NCBI RefSeq assembly: GCF_000745005.1
Contig: NZ_JQNB01000001.1
Span: 4,023,501 to 4,087,500 of the forward strand
Direction of reading: 5' to 3'
DNA from: Luteibacter sp. 9135
GTDB taxonomy: Bacteria > Pseudomonadota > Gammaproteobacteria > Xanthomonadales > Rhodanobacteraceae
DNA: 64,000 nucleotides
Below are positions 17,639-26,956 of the stretch, one piece after another (within the stretch, counting starts at the first letter, position 1; every line of letters starts with the position of its first letter). Below the pieces are notes generated by a model. It saw only the letters and a list, made by a program, of their open reading frames with translations, had not been told where the DNA came from and ran no database searches. The translations under genes were made by a program, and so were the position numbers.

Positions 17639-18715
17639 GTGCCCAGTCTAACAAGCCGCCCGCTCCCGTCGGGGGATTCCAGCCTCTGCATCCTGCGCAC
17701 CTCCGCCATCGGCGATGTCACGCATGTGGTGCCGCTGGTCCGCACCTTGCAGGAAAAGTCGCCGTCCACGCGCCTGACCTGGCTGGTGGGCAAGCTGGAA
17801 CGACGCCTGGTGGGCGACCTGCCGGGCGTGGAATTCATCACCTTCGACAAGGGCAAGGGCCGCGACGGCCTGCGGGAGGTGAGACAGGCGCTGGCCGGAC
17901 GTCGCTTCGACGCGCTGCTGCACATGCAGGTGGCGCTGCGTTCCAACCTGCTCAGCCTGGCGGTCAGCGCGGATCGGCGGATCGGCTACGACCGCGCGCG
18001 TTCGAAGGACCTGCACGGCCTGTTCATCCGCGAACGCATTCCGGCGCGCTCGGGGCAGCACGTGCTGGATGCGCTCGGCAGCTTCGTCGAGCCGCTGGGC
18101 CTGACGCAGACCGGGGTTCGCTGGGACATCCCGGTGCCGGACGACGCCAGGGCCTGGGCCGCGGAACAGCTTCCGGGCGACACACCGACACTGCTGGTCA
18201 GCCCCATGTCCAGCCATGCGCTGCGCAACTGGCGCGTGGACCGCTACGCGGCATTGATCGACCACGCCATGGCGCGAGGCCTGCGCGTAGCACTGGTCGG
18301 CGGCCCATCCGAGGGCGAACGGGCGCTGGCGGATCGGATCCTCGCGGCCACCGTATCGGCGCCACTGGACCTGACCGGCAAGGACACCCTGAAGCGCTTC
18401 ATGGCCTTGCTGGAGCGCTCGGCCATGATCCTCACGCCGGACTCCGGCCCGATGCACATGGCCAACGCGGCCGGGGTGAAGGTGCTGGGGCTGCATGCCG
18501 CCAGCAATCCCCACCGCTCCGGCCCCTATTCCGACCGCCGCTGGTGCGTCGACCGCTACGATGCGGCCGCGCGCCGTTTCCTGGGCAAGCCGGCCGCCGA
18601 GCTGGCCTGGGGCACCAAGATCGAGAAGCCCGGCGTCATGGACCTCATCGAGGTGGACGACATGCGCGAGCGCTTCGAAGCCTGCGCGGCGTTCCTGCAA
18701 CTGCCGTTGCGTTAA
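17639..18715 (+). CDS. GT9 heptosyltransferase-like LPS core enzyme
   Basis: A 358-residue GT-B enzyme of family GT9. The signatures are LCILRTSAIGDVTHVVPL at the N-terminus, LVSPMSSHALRNW in the middle and LTPDSGPMHMANAAG with GLHAASNPHRSGP near the C-terminus. This family transfers heptose to KDO or to heptose. The start is a GTG at 17639 with a weak ribosome site; the frame is open upstream but that part has no homology. Pairing with kdkA supports a role like WaaC or WaaF; which one is not decided. Confidence 0.85.
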   Translation: MPSLTSRPLPSGDSSLCILRTSAIGDVTHVVPLVRTLQEKSPSTRLTWLVGKLERRLVGDLPGVEFITFDKGKGRDGLREVRQALAGRRFDALLHMQVALRSNLLSLAVSADRRIGYDRARSKDLHGLFIRERIPARSGQHVLDALGSFVEPLGLTQTGVRWDIPVPDDARAWAAEQLPGDTPTLLVSPMSSHALRNWRVDRYAALIDHAMARGLRVALVGGPSEGERALADRILAATVSAPLDLTGKDTLKRFMALLERSAMILTPDSGPMHMANAAGVKVLGLHAASNPHRSGPYSDRRWCVDRYDAAARRFLGKPAAELAWGTKIEKPGVMDLIEVDDMRERFEACAAFLQLPLR

Positions 18716-19122
18716 GCGCCGGTCTGCGGCGCGCGGTAATCCTGGTACGACTTCTCTTCGACCAGCGTGGAGCCCAGCTTCATGTTGATCTCGCGCTTGA
18801 TCGCGGCGCGCTCGTCGTTCTCGATGTACACGGAACGCGCCAACTGGATGAACGCATCGTCGAACGCCTGCGCGCGCTCCTTCAGGCGAATGTCGTCCTC
18901 GATCTTCCACAGGCGCTGGTTGACGGCGAGAAGGCGCGCCTGCTCGTCGGTGATGTCGGTCTCGGAGGCCTTGTCGTTTTTCCACGTCGCGTCGAGCAGT
19001 TCGAGTTCGTTGCGCACGTTGGTCAGCTTGGCATCGTCCTGGATTTCCATGAGCTTGATCTGCAGGATCGTGATCTTGTCGATCAGCTCGCCATAAGAGA
19101 CGGGGGTATGGATCAGGCTCAT
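18712..19122 (-). CDS. DUF6165 family protein
   Basis: A 136-residue helical, highly charged cytosolic protein (MSLIHTPVSYGELIDKITIL at the start). I place it in DUF6165 from memory of similar proteins near LPS genes; no function is known. It is convergent with the GT9 gene and both stop codons lie in the same palindromic TTAA (18712-18715). The ATG at 19122 follows CGGAG at nine bases. Confidence 0.75.
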   Translation of the reverse strand: MSLIHTPVSYGELIDKITILQIKLMEIQDDAKLTNVRNELELLDATWKNDKASETDITDEQARLLAVNQRLWKIEDDIRLKERAQAFDDAFIQLARSVYIENDERAAIKREINMKLGSTLVEEKSYQDYRAPQTGA

Positions 19123-19163
19123 GGGCAAATCTCCGGTCGGTCAGGCGCCGGAGGTTATCAGTT

Positions 19164-20063
19164 TTACGCGTTGCCGGACGCTCCATAGGCGGTCAGGCCT
19201 TCCACCAGGTGGTCGTAGACGGCGCGCACGCGGCGGCTGCGGCGCTGGTCTTCGTGCATCACCACCCACAGCCGCAGCGGCACCTCCAGCGTCTTCGGGA
19301 ACAGGCGAACCAGCCCGCTGCGTCGCGCCAGCGGCACTTGGCAGAACCCGAGGCCGAAACCGGCGCGAATGGCCGCCAGTGCCGCCAGGTCGTTGTCCGT
19401 GCGCAGCGCGAAGTGCTCGCGTGCATAAGGCACATCGGCGGGACGCAGCGCCCGGATATACGGTTTTTCCTCGTCGTAGCCGATCAGCGCGTGGCTGGCG
19501 ATGTCCGCGACGCGACGCGGGCGACCCGCCAGGGCCAGATAGTCCGCATGACCGTAGAGCCCGATGGGGATGTCGGCGACGTGCCGTGCCACCAGGGCGT
19601 CCTGTTGGGGCACGGCGCTGCGCACGGCGATGTCGGCATCGCGACGCAGCAGGTTTTCCGTGCGGTTGGTGGTCGACAGCTCGATGACGATGCGCGGATA
19701 CGCGCGCCGGAAACCGGCCAGCATCGTCGGCAGCACTTCCACCCCGATCACCTCGCTGGCGGTGATCCGCACCACGCCCTGCAAGGTGTCGCGCGTGCCG
19801 GATGCCGCACGCTGCACGGAGGCCGCCGCGGAGGCCATGGCTTCCGCGTGCGGCAGCAGTTCCAGCGCGGCATCGGCGGGAAGCAGACCGTGCGGCACGC
19901 GCGAGAACAGGTCCACGCCCAGGGCGCTTTCCAGCTCCCGGATGTGCCGGCCCAGGCTGGGCTGGGTCATACCCAGCGAACGCGCGGCCGCGGAAAGGCT
20001 TCCCTCGCGCATCACGGCGAGGAAAGAACGGAAAAGATCCCAGGCGGGTTCGCGGCTAGCCAT
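19164..20063 (-). CDS. LysR-type transcriptional regulator
   Basis: A 299-residue LysR protein. The winged helix covers residues 8-67 (FLAVMREGSLSAAARSLGMT, QPSLGRHIRELE) and the rest is the periplasmic-binding-like effector domain. The start at 20063 gives the usual short leader; an ATG at 20084 with AAGGA upstream would add seven residues. It is divergent from an SDR gene, the usual arrangement for a LysR regulator and its target. Effector unknown. Confidence 0.9.
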   Translation of the reverse strand: MASREPAWDLFRSFLAVMREGSLSAAARSLGMTQPSLGRHIRELESALGVDLFSRVPHGLLPADAALELLPHAEAMASAAASVQRAASGTRDTLQGVVRITASEVIGVEVLPTMLAGFRRAYPRIVIELSTTNRTENLLRRDADIAVRSAVPQQDALVARHVADIPIGLYGHADYLALAGRPRRVADIASHALIGYDEEKPYIRALRPADVPYAREHFALRTDNDLAALAAIRAGFGLGFCQVPLARRSGLVRLFPKTLEVPLRLWVVMHEDQRRSRRVRAVYDHLVEGLTAYGASGNA

Positions 20064-20104
20064 ACGTAAATGTATGGCACCCATGCGTCCTTATGCAATT
20101 TACG
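20062..20104. promoter_or_regulatory. candidate LysR operator in the divergent intergenic region
   Basis: ATAC-GTAAAT-GTAT (20062-20075) is an inverted repeat, and CGTAAA at 20065 recurs inverted as TTTACG at 20099-20104. LysR sites are short interrupted dyads of this kind between divergent genes. Assignment is speculative. Confidence 0.3.
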
Positions 20105-20152
20105 AATACCACAACAGCGCCGAGACTCGGTCCACCCCCTGGAGATACCGCC

Positions 20153-21121
20153 ATGACCCGATCCCATCGCACTGCCCTCGTCCTCGGCGCCACCGGCGGC
20201 ATCGGCGGGGAAACCGCCCGCGCGCTGGTCGCCGCCGGCTGGACCGTCAAGGCGCTGACCCGCCACGCCGGCAAGGTCGACGACGGCGCGCTCCACTGGA
20301 TCCACGGCGACGCCATGAACGCGGACGACGTGCGCCGCGCCGCGCAGGGCACGCAGGCGATCGTGCATGCCGTCAATCCGCCGGGCTACAAGGACTGGGA
20401 GCGCGTGGTGCTGCCGATGATCGATCACACCATCGCCGCCGCGCGCACCGTGGGCGCGCGGATCGTGCTGCCGGGCTCGGTCTACAACTACGGTCCCGGC
20501 ACGTACCCACTGATCGCCGAGGACGCACCCCAGCATCCACCCTCACGCAAGGGCGAGATCCGGGTGGCCGTGGAGGAACGCCTGGAGGCCGCGGCGCGCG
20601 AAGGGGTACGCAGCCTGGTCCTGCGCTGCGGCGATTTCTACGGTCCGCGCAGCGGGAACAACTGGCTGGCCCAGGGCATCCTCACGCCCGGCAAGCCGTT
20701 GCGCGACATCCGCTACCCCGGCTTACCGTCGCTGCGCCACACCTGGGCCTACCTGCCGGACGTCGCCGCCACGCTGGTGGCGCTGCTGGAACGCGATGAC
20801 GAACTGGATACCTTCGCGCGCTTCCACTTCGGGGGGCATGTGCTCACCGGGTACGCGCTGGCCGATGCGCTCAGGCGGGCGTCAGGTCGGGGCGAGTTGC
20901 CGCTGCGCCGTTTCCCGTGGTGGATGGCGACCCTGGTCGCACCCTTCATGGAAACCATGCGCGAGGTGCGCAAGATGCGCTACCTGTGGGACGAGGAAAT
21001 CCTGCTGGACGACGCACGGCTGCGTGCCTTCCTCGCGGACGTGCCGTGCACGGCACCGGAAACGGCCTTGCGCACGACGTTGCAGGGCATGGGCCTGATC
21101 GGCCCGTCGGTCACAGCGTAA
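20153..21121 (+). CDS. NAD(P)-dependent SDR/epimerase-like oxidoreductase
   Basis: A 322-residue extended-SDR protein with the nucleotide-binding motif LVLGATGGIGGETARAL at the N-terminus and a C-terminal domain typical of atypical epimerases. The region SVYNYGPG occupies the active-site strand, but a standard YxxxK is not obvious. The start at 20153 has GGAG eight bases upstream. It is divergent from a LysR regulator that probably controls it. Its tail overlaps the convergent mntH by 11 bp. Substrate unknown. Confidence 0.85.
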   Translation: MTRSHRTALVLGATGGIGGETARALVAAGWTVKALTRHAGKVDDGALHWIHGDAMNADDVRRAAQGTQAIVHAVNPPGYKDWERVVLPMIDHTIAAARTVGARIVLPGSVYNYGPGTYPLIAEDAPQHPPSRKGEIRVAVEERLEAAAREGVRSLVLRCGDFYGPRSGNNWLAQGILTPGKPLRDIRYPGLPSLRHTWAYLPDVAATLVALLERDDELDTFARFHFGGHVLTGYALADALRRASGRGELPLRRFPWWMATLVAPFMETMREVRKMRYLWDEEILLDDARLRAFLADVPCTAPETALRTTLQGMGLIGPSVTA

Positions 21122-22421
21122 CCAGCCCGAACGCGTCCAGCAGCAACAGCACATTCAGCCCCAGCACGACCAGCGCAGCCAGCGCCGACAGCACCACCAC
21201 CAGACGGCCGTTGCGGAACGCGCCCATGACGTCGCCCCGACTGGTGAACCAGACCAGGGCGATCATGGGGAACGGCAGCGCGATGCTCAACGCCACCTGG
21301 CTGAGCACCAGGGCACGGGTCGCGTCCACGCCGGCCAGTACCACGGCGAAACTGGGCAGCATGGTGATCGCGCGCCGCAACCAGATCGGAATGCGGAAAT
21401 CGACGAAGCCCTGCATGATCATCTGCCCGGCCATGGTGCCCACCACGGAGCTGGAAAACCCCGAGGCGATGAGGGAAACGAGGAAGATGGTGGCAGCGGC
21501 ACCGCCAAGCAGCGGGATCAGGGTCTGGTAGGCGGTTTCGATCTTTGCCACGTCGGGGTGGCTGCCGTGGAACGCGCCGGCCGCCATCACCACCATGGCC
21601 AGGTTGATCAGGCCTGCCAGCGTGAGCGCCAGGATCACCTCGAGGTTGGACAACCGGATGATCCGCGTCCGCTCCGCATCATTCCTGGCCTGCACGCGGC
21701 GCTCGGTCAGCCCCGAGTGCAGGAACAGGGCATGCGGCATCACGGTCGCGCCAATAAGGCCCACGGCGATGGCGATGGCCGCGCTGTCGGGCAGGTTCGG
21801 CACGAAGATCTGCTGCCCCAGCGCTTTCCAACCGACGGGCGCGATGAACAGTTCCACGAGGTAGGACAACCCCACCACGCCCACCAGCGCGCCGATGGTC
21901 AGCTCAAGGCGACGGTAGCCCTTGCCTTCCAGCAGCAGCAACGCGTATGTGACCACGGCGGTAATCCCCATGCCGACAAGCAACGGCATGTGGAACAGCA
22001 GGCTGAGGCCGATCGCGCCGCCCAGGAACTCGGCCAGGTCGGTGGCCATGGCGGCCAACTCGCTCACCACCCACATGACGTAGACCAGCGGCTTGGGCAG
22101 GCGATCGCGGCACAGCTCGGCGAGGTTGCGACCGGTCACGATACCCAGCTTGGCGGACAGGCTCTGGAACAACATGGCGACCAGGTTCGCCAGCAGCACC
22201 ACCCAAAGCAGTGCATACCCATAGCGCGCGCCCGCCTGGATATTGGTCGCGAAATTGCCCGGGTCGATATAGGCCACCGAGACCACCATCGCGGGCCCGG
22301 CAAACGGCAGCAGCGCGGAGAGCCCGCGGCGGCGCCCCGACAGCACGTCGACCATGGCCGGGTCGCGTGGCGGTGTTTTCACTTGGTCGAGCATGCGATC
22401 GCGATCGTTCGGGCCGGACAT
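21111..22421 (-). CDS. mntH: Nramp-family manganese/divalent metal transporter
   Basis: A 436-residue proton-coupled metal importer of the inner membrane with about eleven helices. The hallmark metal site in helix 1 reads YIDPGNFATN and the helix 6 motif reads MPHALFLHS, both as in MntH. It starts nine bases after the stop of the yihY gene, so the two are likely one transcript. I saw no MntR/Fur box or Mn riboswitch in that short gap; control may lie upstream of yihY. Confidence 0.95.
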   Translation of the reverse strand: MSGPNDRDRMLDQVKTPPRDPAMVDVLSGRRRGLSALLPFAGPAMVVSVAYIDPGNFATNIQAGARYGYALLWVVLLANLVAMLFQSLSAKLGIVTGRNLAELCRDRLPKPLVYVMWVVSELAAMATDLAEFLGGAIGLSLLFHMPLLVGMGITAVVTYALLLLEGKGYRRLELTIGALVGVVGLSYLVELFIAPVGWKALGQQIFVPNLPDSAAIAIAVGLIGATVMPHALFLHSGLTERRVQARNDAERTRIIRLSNLEVILALTLAGLINLAMVVMAAGAFHGSHPDVAKIETAYQTLIPLLGGAAATIFLVSLIASGFSSSVVGTMAGQMIMQGFVDFRIPIWLRRAITMLPSFAVVLAGVDATRALVLSQVALSIALPFPMIALVWFTSRGDVMGAFRNGRLVVVLSALAALVVLGLNVLLLLDAFGLVTL

Positions 22422-22430
22422 TCCATGCCG

Positions 22431-23462
22431 TTATACCCCGCGGCCCGGACGGCGACCACGCGCGCCGGACCGCATCACGGCCCCCAGCACGACGCCCGCG
22501 GCGAACAGGGAACCGGCCACCGCCGCCGGAGGGATGCGGGTACGCGGGGTGCGCGAGGCGCGGGCCAGCGCCGCGTCCCGCGAGTCCTTCGGCTTGACCT
22601 CGGCAGGCGCGGCCTCGATTTCCACCGCGTGGGGACTGGGGCGGATCGGCTTGCCACGTGCGTCGGCCACGCCGCGGGTCAGCTCGGCACCGAGCAGCAC
22701 GATGATCGACGAGTAATAGGTCCAGGTCAGCAGAACCACGAAGGCGCCAGCGGGGCCATATGCGCCGCCCACGTCGGAATACTGGATGTACAGGCCGATG
22801 ACGTACTTGCCTGCCAGGAACAGCGCCGTGGTCAGTACCGCACCGATAAGCGCCTCGCTCCAGTCGATCAGCGCATCGGGCAGCACCTTGTACATCGCGC
22901 CGAAGGCCGCCACGAACACGATCACGGAGATCCCGTATTCCACGGCGCTCCACGCCGTCGAGTCGCCGCGGATCACCGTCTGGATGATGGCGCTGACGAT
23001 GAACGAGACGATCATCATGAACGCCATGCCACCCAGCAGCGCGAACGCCCGGCCGCGCGCACGCAACCAGGCGCCGACGGCTTCGCCCGGCCGGGGCTTC
23101 ACCCGCCAGACCCGGTCCAACGTGCCCTGCAACTGGGCGAACACCGCCGAGGCGGCGAACAGCGTCACGCCCAGGCCGACGATGCCGGCGATGTCGCTCA
23201 GGCGCGGATGCGCTTTCGCACTGGTGATCACGCTGTCGATGGCGCCCGCGGCACGGCTGCCGACCACGGACGACAGCGTCTGGGTCAGCTGGTCGCGCCA
23301 TTCCGGATGCAGCACCGAAATCACCCACATCAGCAGGAGCAGGAGGGGTGCGAACGACAAAGCGGCGTAGAACGCCAGCGCCGCCGCACGTGTCATCAAC
23401 TCATCGTCGCTGAAGCCGTCCACCGCGGAAACGATGGTGCGCTTTATAGCTCCGCCGGTCAT
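22431..23462 (-). CDS. YihY/BrkB family inner membrane protein
   Basis: A 343-residue protein with six predicted helices and the family pattern RAAALAFYAALSFAPLLLL near the N-terminus, then LGAELTRGVADA. It was once called ribonuclease BN, which is not correct for this family; its function is unknown. The C-terminal 70 residues are Ala/Arg/Pro-rich with a last hydrophobic stretch. It precedes mntH by nine bases. Confidence 0.88.
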   Translation of the reverse strand: MTGGAIKRTIVSAVDGFSDDELMTRAAALAFYAALSFAPLLLLLMWVISVLHPEWRDQLTQTLSSVVGSRAAGAIDSVITSAKAHPRLSDIAGIVGLGVTLFAASAVFAQLQGTLDRVWRVKPRPGEAVGAWLRARGRAFALLGGMAFMMIVSFIVSAIIQTVIRGDSTAWSAVEYGISVIVFVAAFGAMYKVLPDALIDWSEALIGAVLTTALFLAGKYVIGLYIQYSDVGGAYGPAGAFVVLLTWTYYSSIIVLLGAELTRGVADARGKPIRPSPHAVEIEAAPAEVKPKDSRDAALARASRTPRTRIPPAAVAGSLFAAGVVLGAVMRSGARGRRPGRGV

Positions 23463-23544
23463 GCCCTGTCTCCTGATCGATCCAATGGCCTTGATACAGC
23501 GTGGAACATGGAGCGCACGTGATGTGAACCCGGCCCGCTGCCCC

Positions 23545-23550
23545 TAGAAT
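23545..23550 (+). promoter_or_regulatory. -10 box suggesting a leaderless response-regulator mRNA
   Basis: TAGAAT lies six bases before the ATG at 23557 and no Shine-Dalgarno is present. The -35 region is poor, so an activator may be needed. Low-confidence reading. Confidence 0.35.
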
Positions 23551-23556
23551 CGCCGC

Positions 23557-24210
23557 ATGCCGCTCAACCTGCTCATTGCCGACGATCACCCGATGTTCCG
23601 TGGCGCCCTGCTGCACGCGCTGGCCGAGGCCCTGCGGGGCGGTCGCGCGCTGGAGGCGGCCAGCCACAGCGCGATGGAGGCGGTGCTTGCCGCTGGCGAG
23701 CCGGTCGATCTGGTGCTGCTGGACCTGACCATGCCGGGGGCCATGGGCTTCTCGTCGCTGCTATGGCTGCGCGGTGAGCATCCGGACGTGCCGGTGCTGG
23801 TGGTGTCGTCCAACGACCATCCGCGCAACGTGCGCCGCGCGCAACAGTTCGGCGCGGCGGGTTTCGTCTCCAAATCCGCACCGGCCGAGGTATTGCGCGC
23901 GGCGGTGGCCGAGGTGATGCAGGGCGGCACCGCCTTCGTCGGCGCGCGTGCCGACCGCAGCGACGACGATGCCCGCCTGGCCGCGCGACTGGCCCGGCTC
24001 ACGCCGGCGCAGTTCCGCGTGCTGATGCTGATGGCCGAGGGCCTGCTCAACAAGCAGATCGCCGCCGAACTGGGCCTGGCGGAAAACACCGTGAAGATCC
24101 ACGTGACCGCCGTACTGTCGAAGCTGGAATGCCGCTCGCGCACGCAGGCCGCGGTGCTGGTGCGGTCGCTGGATGTCGACGAAGGCGTCGACGGCTCCCA
24201 CCCGGGTTAG
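23557..24210 (+). CDS. LuxR/NarL-family response regulator
   Basis: A 217-residue two-domain regulator. The receiver has the acidic pair DD (residues 9-10), phosphoacceptor Asp56 in LVLLDLTMPG and a conserved Lys in FVSKSAP. The C-terminal LuxR helix-turn-helix spans about residues 145-205 (LTPAQFRVLMLMAEGLLNKQ). It is convergent with a hybrid kinase, stops overlapping, and that kinase is divergent from dctA. A plausible unit is kinase plus regulator controlling dctA, as inference. Confidence 0.93.
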   Translation: MPLNLLIADDHPMFRGALLHALAEALRGGRALEAASHSAMEAVLAAGEPVDLVLLDLTMPGAMGFSSLLWLRGEHPDVPVLVVSSNDHPRNVRRAQQFGAAGFVSKSAPAEVLRAAVAEVMQGGTAFVGARADRSDDDARLAARLARLTPAQFRVLMLMAEGLLNKQIAAELGLAENTVKIHVTAVLSKLECRSRTQAAVLVRSLDVDEGVDGSHPG

Positions 24211-26840
24211 CCGGACACCATCAGCATGCGGCTCATGACCGCGCGCAGGCGCGCCGGGGCAAGGGGTCGCGTGAGGTAACGCACACCGACCGCAGCCGCA
24301 CGCTCCACATCCGCTGTCGAGGGCGCCTCTGCGATGAGCAGCGTGGGTGGCATGCCGCCCCAGCGTGCGCCGAGGGCCAGGCGCAGTGCCTCACCCGTCA
24401 TGCCGTCGATCGGGTCCTCCAGCAGGAGGATCGCGGGCACCGCGTCGGTTTCCGCGTGGCGCATCGCCTCGCTCGCGCTGGCCGCGGCCGCCACCTCGCA
24501 GCCCCACGACGCCAGCAGCCGCGTCGTGGCCTGTCGTGTCACGCCGTCGGCATCCAGCAGCATGACCCGGGCACCGGCGAACGGCGATTCATCCTCGGCG
24601 CCGGCGGCCTTCGCTGTCGTCGCGGACGGGCCCTGCCATAACGGCACGGTGATGGAGAACACGCTGCCCTTGCCCGGACGCGAGCGTACCGCCACCGGCG
24701 CGCCCAGCAGCCGCCCGATCCGGTCGACGATCGACAGCCCCAGGCCCGAGCTGCGCCGCTCGCGGTCCACGCCGTTGTCCAGGCGCAGGAACTCGTCGAA
24801 GATCGCCCGGGTTTTCGCCTCCGGGATGCCAAGCCCCGTGTCCCAAACCTCGATGCGCACCGCATCGCCTTGCCGGCGCGCTCCGATCAGCACGTCGCCA
24901 CGCGGTGTGTAATGGATCGCATTGGAGAGGAAATTCTGCAACACGCGGCGGAGCAGCAAGGCATCGCTGCGCACGACGGCCCGACCGGTGACGCAGCGCA
25001 GTTGCAGGCCGTGCGATGCCGCCAGCACCCCGAACTGCTTCGCCAGGTCGGCCAATAGCGATTCCAGCGACACGGCGGCAAAGCGCGGCTCGACTGCGCC
25101 CCCTTCCAGCCGCGACACATCCAGCAGGCTGGCCAGCAATTCGTCCTGCGTGTCCAGCGCACTGCGGACGCGCTCCACCAGCTCGCGCTCCGCGGCGTCG
25201 AGGTGCCCCGCCGCCAGCGCACCGACAAACAGCCGTGCCGCATTGAGTGGCTGCAGCAGGTCGTGGACGGCGGCGGCGACGAAACGGGTCTTGGAGCGAT
25301 TGGCCCGCTCCGCTTCCGCCTTGGCGTCGTGCAGGTCGCGCGTGCGCTCGTCCACCCGGCGTTCCAGGCTGGTCGCCAGCGACCGCAGTTCGCGCGCGGC
25401 GGCCTTGTACGCCGTGATGTCGGCATAACTGGTGACGAAGCCACCGTCCGGCAGCGGATTGCCGCGTATTTCCAGGGTGGTGCCGTCGGGCCGCTCGCGC
25501 TCGTACATGTGCGGGCTGCCGGCACGCAGGTAATCCAGCCGGCGGCGGATCGCCTCCTCCGGATCACCCGGGCCCAGCAAGCCGCGCCGCGCGTTGAAAC
25601 GGAACAGGTCCTCGATAGGCCGCCCCACGCGCATGTATTCCTCGGGAAACCCGAATATCTCCCGGTAGCGCGTGTTCCACGCGACCAGCCGCAGCGACGC
25701 GTCGATCACGCTCACGCCCTGCGGCAGGTGTTCCAGGTTGCCATCGGCGCCCTGGGTGGCCTCGTGCGCCGCGGCCACTACGCTGTCTTGCGCGGAGCGC
25801 AGCGCGGCGGCGTGGTGCGCCACCATGCGCTCGAGCTCCTCGCGGCTGCGCTGGCGCAGCCGGGCCAGGCGCAGCCGCTGCTGCAGGAACAGCCCGAACA
25901 GGACGATCGGAAGCCACACCGCCAGCACCACCAGCGCGGCGTCGCGCGCAGCCGTCATGGCCGGGCGGGCGTCAGCCAGCAGGTGCAGGGTCCAGCCCTG
26001 GTGAGGCAGGGCCAGGCTGGCCCAGACCACCTCGCCGTCGAGCGACGGCGAGATCACCCTGACGCGTCGCGCGTCCGCGCCTGCCTCGCCCAGGGTAACG
26101 GTGCGCATCGGCACGAGCGCGCGATCGCCGTACTGGCGCGTGGCGCGGATCGCATCCGCATCTCGCGGAGACAATGCCTGCAGTGGCCGATACAACCACG
26201 AGGCATCGCGGTTGGTCAGGAAAACCACGCCGTAGCGGTCGGCCAGCAGCACGGTATCGTCGTCGCGGGCCCAGTCGTGACGCACTTCGTCCAGGGTGAT
26301 TTTCACCACGATCACGCCGACATGCCGGCCCTGCTCGTCGTCGACGGCACGCGCGATGAAATAGCCGGCCACGCCCGTGGATACGCCCATCGCATAAAAG
26401 GTGGCGTGCCCCTCCCGCATCGCCTCCTGGAAATACGGCCGGAACCGATAGTCCAGGCCGACGTTGCTTGTGGGGGTATCCCAGTTGTTGGCGGCCACGG
26501 CCCGGCCACGCCGGTCCAGCAACGTGAGTGTCGAGGCATGCGCCGCGCCGTTGGCCTGGGCAAGCTTGCGATTGAGCGCCAGGGTCGGCAGGGGCTCGCC
26601 GGTGTCCGACAGCGCCGCGCGCAAGGCCGGATCCAGCGCCAGCACCTCCGGCAGCACGGTGAACCGGTCGATCAGGCGTTGCACCGCCAGCGCGTGCAGT
26701 TCGAGACGATCCGCCGACTGCGTGGCGGTGACCGCCAGCGCGCGACGCCACGCCCACCACCCGCCCATGGCCGCGGTGCCGGCGATGGCCAGCGCCAGCG
26801 CACACACGGGTAACAGGCGGACGAGGCGCACTCGGGACAT
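24207..26840 (-). CDS. membrane hybrid histidine kinase with degenerate receiver
   Basis: An 877-residue sensor kinase. Transmembrane helix one is near residues 10-30 and helix two near 300-320, enclosing a periplasmic sensor of the Cache/DctB kind. A PAS domain (about 370-480) and coiled coil follow. The H box is AAAVHDLLQP with His526, the N box NFLSNAIHYT, and the G boxes DTGLGIP and SSGLGLSI. A C-terminal receiver (about 757-873) has LLDAD, but Glu808 stands where the phosphoacceptor Asp is expected and Arg858 replaces the Lys. Location next to a LuxR regulator and divergent from dctA suggests C4-dicarboxylate sensing; this is inferred. Confidence 0.92.
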   Translation of the reverse strand: MSRVRLVRLLPVCALALAIAGTAAMGGWWAWRRALAVTATQSADRLELHALAVQRLIDRFTVLPEVLALDPALRAALSDTGEPLPTLALNRKLAQANGAAHASTLTLLDRRGRAVAANNWDTPTSNVGLDYRFRPYFQEAMREGHATFYAMGVSTGVAGYFIARAVDDEQGRHVGVIVVKITLDEVRHDWARDDDTVLLADRYGVVFLTNRDASWLYRPLQALSPRDADAIRATRQYGDRALVPMRTVTLGEAGADARRVRVISPSLDGEVVWASLALPHQGWTLHLLADARPAMTAARDAALVVLAVWLPIVLFGLFLQQRLRLARLRQRSREELERMVAHHAAALRSAQDSVVAAAHEATQGADGNLEHLPQGVSVIDASLRLVAWNTRYREIFGFPEEYMRVGRPIEDLFRFNARRGLLGPGDPEEAIRRRLDYLRAGSPHMYERERPDGTTLEIRGNPLPDGGFVTSYADITAYKAAARELRSLATSLERRVDERTRDLHDAKAEAERANRSKTRFVAAAVHDLLQPLNAARLFVGALAAGHLDAAERELVERVRSALDTQDELLASLLDVSRLEGGAVEPRFAAVSLESLLADLAKQFGVLAASHGLQLRCVTGRAVVRSDALLLRRVLQNFLSNAIHYTPRGDVLIGARRQGDAVRIEVWDTGLGIPEAKTRAIFDEFLRLDNGVDRERRSSGLGLSIVDRIGRLLGAPVAVRSRPGKGSVFSITVPLWQGPSATTAKAAGAEDESPFAGARVMLLDADGVTRQATTRLLASWGCEVAAAASASEAMRHAETDAVPAILLLEDPIDGMTGEALRLALGARWGGMPPTLLIAEAPSTADVERAAAVGVRYLTRPLAPARLRAVMSRMLMVSG

Positions 26841-26956
26841 GACCGCGATGGTCGCACAGCCGCGGGGAGCCTAGCCGGAATGTGCTATGGGCCGATCGGG
26901 AGGCGCGGGCTACAAGGGTGCATCCGCCCCTCCGGGGCAGCCTACGGTATCGCGTC

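Noticed and set aside
22422..22430. Search for a manganese riboswitch or MntR box directly before mntH
   Set aside because: Only nine bases separate it from yihY, leaving no room for such an element.
21558..23522. A 654-codon plus-strand open frame opposite mntH and yihY
   Set aside because: Its translation is His/Arg/Gly/Asp-rich without any domain, and it is the antisense shadow of two well-recognised membrane protein genes in high-GC DNA.
25203..26813. A 536-codon plus-strand frame opposite the hybrid kinase
   Set aside because: Antisense shadow; the kinase on the minus strand has intact domains and coding composition.
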